Shown: piece after piece, positions 41,881 through 53,800 of the stretch | How the letters are laid out: every line of letters begins with the position of its first letter | How positions within the stretch are numbered: position 1 is the first letter of the stretch | Source: Scatophagus argus | Lineage: Eukaryota > Chordata > Actinopteri > Scatophagidae | DNA length: 64,000 nucleotides | Direction: 5' to 3' | NCBI RefSeq assembly: GCF_020382885.2 | Contig: NC_058497.1 | Span: 18,282,330 to 18,346,329 of the forward strand | Position numbers and translations under genes: made by a program | Notes under the pieces: model-generated | Database searches by the model: none | Seen by the model: only the letters and a program-made list of their open reading frames with translations | What the model was told of the DNA's origin: nothing

Positions 41881-44800
41881 ATGTCGGGGCAGAGCATTAC
41901 GGACCGGATAACTGCAGCCCAGCACAGCGTAACGGGATCCGCCGTGTCGAAAACAGTATGCAAGGCCACCACTCACGAAGTCATGGGCCCGAAAAAGAAA
42001 CATTTGGATTGTGAGTATGTTTGTTTTTTGTTTTGTTTTGTTTTCAAAAAGAAAAACTAAAAGGCTGTGTGACACCGGTGAGTCAAGCTAAATAACCGCA
42101 GCGAAACACCGCTAAGCTATGGCGATGGAGGAGCTACAAGGCCTCAAAGCCTCAGCACAGGCTGTATGCTACTACTTCATGTTCATGTCATGGGAGATTA
42201 GACTGTTTTTACATCGAGAGGACAGGCCTTGTTGACATAGAGGGAGACACAAGCTTTTACAGATATAGCAGGCTTTGTTCGTGCCCATCAGGAATATTAT
42301 TTTCATTTTCATTTTTGTGGCATCAGTCGCTGTCAAACTAGCTTGTCTAATGAACCGGTTTTGTTCAGTCCGCTTCTCTTGTCTCACTCATTCATTTATA
42401 GCTTGAATGTTAAGCTCACACAACAACAACAAGTCAGGATTACACAGCTGTTTGACTGGTATGTGAAGAAGAAAAGCTTGAGGAGGGGAATAAAAAAATT
42501 AAAGTAAATTAGGTAAGAAAATGGTCCCTGCACTCACAGGCCCTGATTTAGCATTTCACAGGAATACTTGCAATCCAGTTTCATCTCCCATCTTGGTGCA
42601 CCTGCAGCAGGACGACTGACTGTTTCAGCTACGGGGTGAAGTAATGTGACACCTGCGCTCAGGTTATGATGCTCCAGACACAATGAGGTGACAGTGTGCG
42701 CGGGTACAAATCACAGTTTGTGGCCGAGGTGCTAACAAAAGGAGGAGGTTCCTCTCGTTTACTTAGGACATCAGACAGTCCAGAGTCTTGGATGGCACCC
42801 TGATGTTAGCGTAAGAGCTTAAATCCCCATGTGGTCATTAGTCTGATGCACTGGCAGCCAGAGGAGTCACTGTCTGTCTGTGCCCTAAGAGATGCAGTGG
42901 TAGATTTTCTGCACATCGATCTGGAAAGGGCATGATGGCAGTGATGAAAGTGGTTCAGTGAAGGCCCTGTGTCATCATAAAGAGTTACATCCCAGGTGAA
43001 AGGTGTATCTGCAGGCCTACATCCATCCATTTTCCTATACCGCTTATCCGTCAGGGCGAGAGGCGGGGTTCACCCTGGACTGGTCGCCAGTCAGTCGCAG
43101 GGCCAACACACAAAGACAGACAACCACACACTCTCACACTCACACCTAGGGGCAATTTAGAGTAGCCAATTAACCTAATGTGCATGTTTTTGGTATTGTG
43201 GGAGGAAGCTGGAGAAAACCCATGCAGGCACAGGGAGAACATGCAAACTCCACAGTTCTTACTTAAATGGTAGTAACGGTTAATTGTGGTGGGAAAATTT
43301 TGGCTTGACATTTAAGGTGCAGGTTCCACACCTGCTGCTCAGGTGACTCCCCTGAGGCGAGATGAGTGACAGTGAGAGTTGACACTGTTTGCTCGTAGTG
43401 ACTGACGTGTCGCATCATATGCATGTACGTAATAGCACTGCGTCCTCTTTTGTTGAAACATAAAAGAGCGTGGATAAAGACGGGCAGGGTGAGGCAAAAC
43501 AGAAGCATGTTTGGTTTATAAGTTTAGATAAGGGGTGTTCCTGACAGCTTATTTCTCTGACGTGTTAAACTGAAGTGTAAAGTAAGAAACCACCCAACAA
43601 ACAGTCCAATATGGGCACAGTTCAATCCGTCCAGATGTTTGTTTTTTTATTATTATTATTATAACGCAACATTTGACTGGGGATGACATGACATTTCAGT
43701 GCAAATTGTATCAATAATTAATGACGTTTGTTTGACGAGTCAACTCATTGCACACATCTTGAGTTTATATTTATTCTTTCAATCTGTTTTTCTCGTTTCT
43801 TACAAAATAGAAAGTTATTTTTGTATAATTTAATATTCCTCACTTTTACTGTGAGGAATATAAACTTGTTGTTTTAATGAACACAAAAGCAGCCAAATTT
43901 CTGTCTCAGTGCAAGTGGTTGTACAGATACAAGTTTTTCTTATGTTGGCAAAATCTTGATTCGAATCAGGAAACTTAATGTAGACCAATACACAAATATC
44001 GGTATCGGCCTCAAAAACCTTCATCAGTCAGGCTGTACCGGTGCTGCTCGAAGTTCTACAAGATTGAAGGATGACAAAAATTTGCAAAGGTTTCACTTGA
44101 AAAGCTGCACAGTTTGGTGAAAGATTTAAAGGTACCCTGTTGAGTTTTCTTGTGAAAGAACAAAAGTTATGCTTACGTTCAGAGTTACTCGTCAAAACGC
44201 ACCTGTGAATCCAGCATTGTTTATTTGCATGTTTACTAGCTTGCACTCGTCTTCGCAGCGTTTGTTGGCTCCTTGCTTGCATATTGTGGCACGTTACTGC
44301 CACCTGTTGGTGGATGTAATGGTGTCAAAACTCTACAGGGAACCATTTAAGTAAACAAGATCATTATTATTTTTGATAATCAGTCTTTCAGCACCAAGAC
44401 AGTGTTAGGTTTGATACCCAGCTCTGCACATAATTACAGTAATAAAAGTTATTACTCCTTCAGCTTTTAAGTAAAGTTGTGCTACACTGAGATGCTAATC
44501 GTCTGGTAAATAATCTCGAAATCGGTAGTTTCAGGAAATTAAAAATTAATGCGGTCCATTGCAAAGGTTTTGCATAAAATATTCTCAAAAATATTTTCAG
44601 TGACATATTGAATTGATTAACTGTGATCGATCAACATGTAAGCCGGCCTTCTAGTGATTCTTTTCAAACACCATAATGTGCCGTCATGACTGTTACACGA
44701 ATACATTTGCGTCCCATGAATTAATTAGACCAGAAATCATAAATGTCAACCAATGTGAATATTTAGCAGGCTAATTATAACATGACGGTGCTGTCAGTGT

Positions 44801-47800
44801 GTCCTCTTCCCCCTTCCTCCTCCTTCTCCTCCTCCTCCTCACTGCTCGTCTTCTCTTTGTCATCATCTTCTTCTCTGGGCAGCCACTTCTTCAGCCACCC
44901 ATGCTAACTGCTGCTGCTGCTGCCGCCCTGGAAGGTTATCCTGTCCTACTTTAAGTCCCCCGCCTTTTGAAAAGTCAAATATAGGACAGAAAGGGAGGCC
45001 CAATTACCCCGTGAGTCTGATCATTGCTGTGAATGGCAGGGTCATTAGCACTGCTTTGACTGACATCATGGATGAGCATATGAGCAGAGGAAGTGGGACA
45101 GAACATGTATGGTTAACATCTTAATGCCCTGCACTTTGTGATGGTCTGCTAAAAAAAAGAGCTTTGGTTTGAGTATCAGTTTCTACTTGTGCCACAAGGT
45201 AATATTTTATTCAGAAAATCTTGGGTAAAAAGCATTCTCATTTAACACAACGGTTGCCCCATTTTACTTGCAGTGCGTTTTGAATAGAAGTGAGGTCATG
45301 GCAGCTGTAATACTTTTGCAAATGTTGGTGATTTATAATAACAGAGAGCAGGTCTACAATTATATGCAAATGTCACATGTTGGGTTTTATTGAACTCTTT
45401 CTCTCTTGTGGTCTCTGCCAGGATCTTTGGGACAAAATGTCAGGGGGTGAAACTGATTAATAAATAAGATTTGAAATTATGTATTAATGAAGGTATAAGC
45501 AACAAATATTTGGCATTTGTGCTTGGTAAATATCTTGAAAAAATAATGTGGTTATCCGCATAGTAGGTTGAATAATTTTCTGTTGCTCAACCATTAGTCT
45601 CGACTCTAATTTCATCCAGACATACACTAAACTGTGTGTGTCTTGTGTTGTATTAGTCCATTAACACTGAAGGTCTCCACCTTTTTTTGGAGAGAGGTGG
45701 TGTTTGTATTGGTGTTTTACATGTTCAATTTTGTCTCAACTAAACGCCTCTTTGAAAAATACCCTCATATCCATATTGCAGCTTTTGAGATTTGTTGAAG
45801 CTGCTCACAGGTTACCAAAGTGAACAAACTGTTGTGGAGGACATGAGCATGAGTCACATCACGGACTGTTTTTGGCTCCGAACTTTACTTTTCCTCAGCA
45901 GGCAGCAGGTGTTTGTCTGCTCGCCAGCTCAACATGAGGCCTGATTTGTCTTTTAACTCACAATTCACAGAGAAAATGTTTCTTTACAGATGAAAAGTGC
46001 CTTCCTACAGTTTGAAATGTTTAAAAGGACTGTACATCAGATGAATCTGCATATATCATCGAAACCCAGCAGAGTACAACACTGAAAACTTCAGTTCAGA
46101 CCTCAAGGCAACATATAAATAATGTTATGTCATTATTACAATAAAACAATATCCTTGACTCATCAATGGGGGTGCACAGTATTTATTGGACCTAAAAAAA
46201 TAATCGTTCAGCTGATAAAATAGAGCTTATAATACGAAAGTCAAATTGCTTTCACTTGCCTCGTAACAACAGCGTGTACACACTGCGATACAGTAGGTGG
46301 CAGCACTTTAAAAATTTGTTTGTTGTCCGCCAGTGAACACAGAAGAAGAAGACGAACAGACGCAGAACACTGATGTCCTGCTTAGGACGTCACAGAGCTA
46401 AACATGTTGTCGCCATCGTGGATTTTTTTTTTTTGCTTTTCACAGTTTCGGAGGACAACAACATGATTTTAATTTGCGAAACATGTTCAGACGATGAGGA
46501 AAAAAGTCATTGACAAAAATTTTATTAATAGTTTTGGAATATGAAATCATTCATCTTTGCTCACTACGTTTTAGCTTTTCTCACTCGGGCGTGTGTAAAC
46601 TAAAGGTTACCAAAATGTGAAATCATTGGCTGTTTTATTGGTATCGGCCTCGAGTCGAACAGTAGTCTATTAATAACTTTTTGCAAATGAGCAATTTAAT
46701 TTTGTCTAGCTGTCAACACATTCACATTTCTGTCGAGTGGACCAGCCAGTTAATGAGGAGGACTTGATGCTTTATGGCCACTCATCTGCACGTGAAGAGG
46801 CAATACAGTGAAACGCTGCTACATTACTTAATAATCCGTGCAGCAACAGAACATCTGAAAATGAAAGACAGCACGCAATCATTAAAATCATCGCTGGCTG
46901 TCGACCGACTGGCTGATAAACCTCTTCTCTTTTTGTTCCAGATTTGATCCACTGCACCAACGAGATGAACGTGAACATTCCCCAACTGGCCGACTCGCTG
47001 TTCGAGAGGACCACCAACACCAGCTGGGTGGTCGTGTTTAAGTCACTTATCACCACGCACCACCTCATGGTCTACGGCAACGAGGTCGGGCAAAAGATAA
47101 CCTCACGGCACAGTATCTGAGCGTGAATGTGTTATTAATTAGTAGCTTGGTGGTGTTTAACTGTTTCCCCTCTCCTACAGCGTTTTGTCCAGTACTTGGC
47201 TTCAAGGAATACACTATTCAACCTCAGTAATTTTTTGGACAAAAGTGGTTTACAAGGTAACAATTCAATAATGGCTGTTTTTAATTGAAATGCTTAGTCA
47301 TTCCGAATTTATGTTCTCAAATGTTTCTCGTGCTGTTCTCTCTCCCAGGTTATGACATGTCCACGTTTATCAGGAGGTATAGTCGGTACCTGAACGAGAA
47401 AGCTGTTTCATACAGGCAGGTAGCCTTTGACTTCACGAAAGTGAAACGCGGGTAAGAAACGCTTTTTGTATTCAACATAACTGTAAACGTCCTTTTTGTG
47501 TTTACGGCTGTGACAAATCGTTATCGTTGTTCATTACTGATTCATAGTTCAAGTATTTTTATAATACATCAAATAATAGTTGAAACTTTGTGAACAGGAC
47601 CAAGCACAATTTGTTGAAATATAAACTGACAGCAAATCCTCACTTTTTTGAGACAAGGCGTTTGGAGATGTCACCTCGGGCTGCTTGGACAGCCGTTTTC
47701 TGACATTTTGTAACTTAACAATCGATCAAGAAGACGATGGCCAGATTGATCACTGATGAAAATAATTAGTTAGTCGCGTCCCGGCAGTTGGAGTGAGTGA

Positions 47801-50800
47801 GGAGGGAGTCTGTTGTCGTGCTTTGGGAGATACACTCATCCATCTCTGCCTCCATCTTTCCTCTCCCCTGCTCTCTCTCTCTCTCTCTCGTTCTCGCAGA
47901 GTGGACGGCGTAATGAGGACCATGAACACAGAGAAGCTGCTCAAGACGATCCCCATCATTCAGAACCAGATGGATGCCCTCCTCGATTTCAATGTGAGTT
48001 TGAGGTGAAGCCTCCCGCAGCTCTGCAGCTCGTGGAGCACAAAGCTTGCTCGTCTGGGGTATGCAGATTGCGCTGAGGCTGCCGCAAACCAATCTTAGTT
48101 CACATACATGGACATTTATTTTTTTTGTTCTATGTCAACAAAATGGCTGTAGGAGAAGCTGTAAGATAAATGTGTTGGCTGATTGCTCTCCCTCAGGTCA
48201 ATGCCAACGAGCTGACTAATGGAGTCATCAATGCAGCCTTCATGCTCCTCTTCAAAGACTCCATCAGGCTCTTTGCTGCTTATAACGAAGGCATTATCAA
48301 CCTGCTTGGTAAGACAGTCAAGGATCACTTCCTCCGTCAACCTTTTTGTCTTTAGGTTCATTGTATGGTTGATCAGTCCGATGCGTTTTTTTTTTTCTGC
48401 CTAACAGAGAAATACTTTGACATGAAAAAGACTCAGTGTAAAGAGGGTTTGGACATTTACAAGAAGTTTCTCACCCGAATGACCCGGATATCAGAGTTCC
48501 TCAAAGTAGCAGAGGTACATTACCCTCATGTTCTCACAGATACCCTTACTGCCATGAGTGATGTTGTTCAGTGACGCAGCAAAGGCATGCTCGTAACTTG
48601 GTTTTCTCTCTCGCCTTTAACAGCAGGTTGGCATTGATCGAGGAGACATTCCAGACCTTTCACAGGTAAGCACCGACTCTTCAAAACAATCTGAAAACAC
48701 AAGCTTTCCACACTAGATAGGAAATCTTTTCTTTGCTCCTTTCTTCCTCTTATTTCCAGCTGTAACTGCTCTTTTTTCCCTGCATCAGCTTTGTTTTTGT
48801 CTAACTAGAGTATAGACCATCACACACAAATGTTCTTTAAAATTAGACACTTTGCATGATTTCCTTCTCGAGCGCATGTTTGCCAGAGGAGGTGGTCTTC
48901 TTCTCCTGTTTCTTCTCCCTTTTTCTTCCTCTTCCTCTCCTTATTCTCTCTCGCCCTTCCCTACTTCTTCTCCTTCTTTCTACAGTAAATAAAGGTGTTT
49001 TAAAGTAAGCACTGTAATTGCAGAGTGACAGTTAGATTTCCCATTTTAAACTGCACTTACTGTTAAGCTGTGCTGCGGGGACCAATTTTACATAAATATT
49101 TTACCCCCACTCATAGAACTCAAGCTAAAATGCATTTCCATCTGACTGTCACCACCTTTATATTCTGTATTTTCCCCTTATCTTTCCACTTCAGTTCACA
49201 GTTTGTGTAAGTACTTTCATTTCACTCTTCTATGTCCGTGACTTGCTTCAGTGTTGTCTTTTTGCATGCCTCTGCTCTGACTCTGTCTCCTACATCGTGG
49301 TGAAAAACAGTTGAAGGAAAAAACGCTCGCTGTGGTAAATTCTGTTCACTTTGGTCACGTTATTGAGGTGTGAACCAGTGTAGCTCATCGACTGTAAAAT
49401 GGCTGCCCCGTTGTGCTTAGTCACGGCCAGTTCAACAACGCTGAGGTTGTTGAAAAGTGCCGTGGTGCAGTACGTCATCCCGCACAGATGTTACTCTCAT
49501 CCAAAGTAGCTTTTCGGCTGGAATGCGGTCAGTGGTGGGTAACCAGCTCAAAGGTGGTCGATTACTTTTGTGGAGAATCTCCCAATCAAAGACATCAATT
49601 GGCCGTGTACACATGGGTTTTAATGATGTGGTCTCGTTCATGGAGTGTAGTGATTCCTTCTCTGTCTATCTCGGTTGCCCACCACTGTCCTTTATGGTCT
49701 TGATGTTCATACATTTCCTGTGTCTTGGGAAGTTGCTGACTGTGGGTTTTGTGTCACGACAGGCTCCCAGCAGTCTTCTCGAAGCTCTGGAGCAGCACTT
49801 GGCCTCTTTAGAGGGCAAGAAAGTCAAAGACTCCACTGCAGCCAGCAGGTACGTTAATCCTCTCATCACTATTTCTGAATTCCTTTCTTGAAATCTCAGC
49901 GACTGCCTTTTTCTGTCATGCCATTCAAAGGGCTTTACAGACAATAAGATGGGACAGCCGTAAGCAGTTAAGCAATTAGAGACCAGCGAGCGCAAGAGAT
50001 AAAAGTGATGAAAATGTAATAATAAAACCAATAAAATAGATAAGAAATCAGTCAGTCTAGTGTCAATTTGTATTTTTCCTGCAGGGCCAGTACTCTGTCA
50101 AATGCAGTCTCATCGCTGGCCAGCACGGGGATGTCCTTCACTAAAGTTGATGAGCGGGAGAAGCAGGCAGCTCTCGAAGAGGAGCAGGCTCGGCTCAAAG
50201 CCCTGAAGGTAGCTTCGTAGTTTTTTAAAAAATTAAAGGAGCAACTTTTGGTTGGACGTGCATTGGTCAAACGCGTTTTAATTTTTGACTCTAAATTCCC
50301 TGCTCAGGAACAGAGGCTCAAAGAGCTTTCTAAGAGGCCCTCCTTCGCCACCACTGATACATCGCCCGTCTCCACCACTGGGGGCACCATCAGCACAGCA
50401 CCAGCCATTGACCTCTTCTCTACCCCGAGCTGCTCTAATGGGTACTGCTGCGTTCTTTTATTTCCCCTTCAAAAACTGTGATTTATTTATTTATTTATTG
50501 TGACACCTGGGGACAGTTGAATAACAAATTGTGAAAAACAGCGACAAAGCGTTACCTTTTAAGCCGACATGACCAACACGTTGGCAAACAGTTTCTTATT
50601 TTTGAAGCCTTGTTTTCATCCACTGGATGATCACAAGTCTGATATTAACTTTGCTCTGGTCTCCACCAACTCTTGAGGGAAACATCTGCCTCTTTATCTG
50701 CTTTGTCGGTCTGCCACTTGGTGCAGAGCAGGTTGTGTACAGGGGAGTTGTAGATTTAGGTCGTAATTCTCTGTAGGTTCATCAGTAAGCAGGACCCCTT

Positions 50801-53800
50801 TCACAGTGTATTCAGATTGTCATTTCATACATTGTTATGCTAAACTACTTCTGCTTTTAGGTTTGTTTTTCAGCCTTTTGCACAAAAAGGGTGCTTGTAA
50901 AAAAAAAAAAAAAATCTTTTCTTTTCCCATCTGCAGTGCAGTGAAGATGGAAAGCGACCTTTTCGACCTGCAGTCGACTTTCCAGCCCTCTGTGCAATCA
51001 GGCTCCACAGGGCTTCCAGTGGCAACAGCATGGGCAGGTAAAGAAGTGCCTCTAACAACATCCCCAACCAGCATCGGTGTTTCTGGACTTTGGTGACCTG
51101 TTCTGTTCTGCATGCTCTCCTTCTCTTGATGTTGTCTGACTCTGATGCCCATCTCTTCCTCTCCACTCTTTTCTGTCTGTTTTCCTTCTCTCTGTCTCTC
51201 TTTCCTCTGCCTGCCCAGATCCTTTCACCTCTGCTGAAGCTGGAGATGATTCCATGCCAAACCTTAACCCTTTCCTCTCAAAACTCGTTGTCGATGCCAC
51301 TCACTTACCTGTCGTGTCTTCAGACGGTGTTAGCTTTTCCTCTAGGACATCTGGTCATGAAATGTTTGGTGGTAACGACTCATTTTGTTCCTCCTCAAAA
51401 GTCTTGTCGCTCTTGTTGATTTTTCTGTAGTCACTTATAAGCATGACTAGCCTGCATGTTTACTGTGCTGCTGTAGTTTGAATGTTGACTCGTGCAAATG
51501 TCTAAATTATCTTCTTTTCTCTGTCTGTGCACTGCACCTCATTGCAGTTCATACCAAGCTCACATTGTGTTAATTTTTAGTGAGAACACCTCTTAATTAA
51601 GTATCAACCAGAAACCTCCATGTCCCTCAGTGAAGGCCATACAGGCATTTTGCTTTACAGTTCTCTTCATCCTCTCTTTTAGTGAGCAGTTTGCTTTTGC
51701 ATTGTGATACAGACATGCCATAGAGCTCTGAGTTGAAACCTGTTCTTCTTTTACCAACACTATTTTTGATTCTCCAGATCGTTACAATCCCTTTATTGAC
51801 ACAAACTCATCCGTTTCAACCAATTACAAACGCACAGTGCGGATAGAACACTCCATCTCAGGTACTATGATGGCTCACCATCTCAGCCTATGTTTCCTGA
51901 GCCCTGGCAAACATAGGATCCTATCAGTACTTCCAGGGCTTTTATTTTGATATTTATGGTAGAAATGTGAACATAAACTAATATTAAAGGAGATGTTTGA
52001 CATTTTGGGAAATAGACTGCATTTGATTTCATGGCTAGAGTTGGTGAAAGTCTCATTGCCGTCTGTCTGTCTGCTACTGCATACATGCAGTATCTACTCT
52101 GTTTGCCACTGAGCAGCCCCGCTGGAGTAGTGGGAGTTAAGGGCCTTGCTCAAAGGCACCCCAGAGAGGTAATGAGAGAGGGGCAAGTGTTGCTTTTTTA
52201 TCCCGCCAGTCTGGGGATTAAACCGACAAACATCTAAGAATTGGTCCAGTACATAACCGTCAGCAGCACGTTAGTTTCACTTTTCAGTTTTTGTAAAATT
52301 ACACAAACAAGATTTAATGTGTTAGTCATTGAACTTTTTTTTAGTCTTTGATTAAGCTAAGCTGATCAGTTGTTGGCCATAGCTACAGACATGATTATGG
52401 TATTGATTTTCAAATCAAAATCTTGGCCAGAAATATTTCCAAAAATGTCAAACTATTCCCTAAGTGCCTCCCTCTTGGTTGCAACATTTTACGTAAAACA
52501 CCCATAATTTAACAACTACAAAATTGTTAGACTTGTTACCTGTCTTCTTCCTGTCTGTATTGCTGTTATTTCCCACCTGTCTCTCTGGCCTGGCCTTGAA
52601 ATGCCTTTTTTTTTCCCTTTGCTCTCTTTCTTCCTCTCTTTTCTTTGTCTTCCTGCTTCCTGTGGTGTGTCAGACTCCTTCTGTGGTCCAGTGTCCATTG
52701 CCCAGCACCTCCCACACCAGGCTCCTTTCCCCACTGAGCCCTCTTCTGTAGCAGGTCTATTCAGAGGTAGAGTACTGGGAGCCCTGTCTCTCTCTCTCTC
52801 TCTCTCTAGCATACTCAGCAACAGATTGATGCAGGTTTTCTACTCTGTACAGGAAGCTGTGGTATACAGCTCTCTGTTTGAATATCGAAGTGATTCATAT
52901 ATGGACAGTGTACTGACACGGGTCAGTGCAGGAACCCAAAAAAAAGCCAAGCAGTGGTCAGTTTTTTCACTTAATGTAATTCTGTGACTGAAGTCGTCTT
53001 CTTTCCGTTCCTTTATGAAGGATACTCAACGGCGCAGGCTCCCCCACAACAGTCAGCAGGGGGGCTCCAAGTGGACTTTGAGTCAGTGTTTGGAGCCAAA
53101 GCTTCCGGCAGTAACAGCCTCAATTCTGATGGTGAGCAGTTTTTTTTTTTTTTATTAATTCTGTGTTTTAGAAATGTAGACGTGTTCAAAAGTACTTTAG
53201 AGATGATAAATCAATGGCCTTGTCTTGTGTTAGGCCTTCATCCGTATTTGGCATGAAGACTAAGTCAAATTAAAATCATTCAGCAGAGAAAAAGAGTCGT
53301 GCAGAACAACTTTCAAACTCAAAGGCTGTCTAGAATGCATTATTTATATGGTTCACTGACTCTTCAGCCCATTATATCAGGTTTCTTGAAGGAGACCACA
53401 GTCGGTCACCACCAGCTATGGTCCACTGAAGAAATACCAGGAAATTTGTGCTATTAGACATTCAGTCTGTCTGGTCCTGACGTCAGATACATTGGAAATA
53501 CCTGCAACGCTCAGCCTTGTCTTGCAAGTTGCTGGTAAAAGAACAGGCTGTTGTCTTCTGTGCACTATTTTGTGTCTGCACGCAGCCCATCAGTGCAGAA
53601 TGTCACTATGGTGTCGTCTTTGACCAGCACTGAGAGAAACACTGCTGATGTAAATGTTTGTACCCATTCTAGGTTTATCAATGTGTAGCCCTTGTCACTG
53701 CAGAACTTTAATGCACTTACTGTTTACTCAATTTGGTCAAAAGCCATATTAATTCAATGTAATATCTTTCGATTTAAAAAATGCTTATTTTTCCTTTTTA

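Larger units (their letters stand above)
42011..46941 (+). other. picalm: Picalm intron 1 (4.9 kb)
   Basis: The donor GTGAGT follows the first coding exon, and the acceptor TTGTTCCAG precedes the second. The intron is the longest in the gene and holds two recognised repeats (43,021-43,260 and 44,131-44,346) plus a diverged piece near 46,260. Intron 1 often contains enhancers, but none can be named here. I see no other coding exon. Confidence 0.85.

Noticed and set aside
49185..49215. Possible microexon between picalm exons 8 and 9 (cag / gtaag-like sites)
   Set aside because: The mammalian protein joins the flanking exons directly, and including the candidate 10-12 bases would break the frame or add nothing recognisable.
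49413..50031. Frames of 96, 121 and 144 codons around picalm exon 9
   Set aside because: They are out-of-frame or antisense readings across exon 9 and its introns; the true exon is 49,763-49,848.
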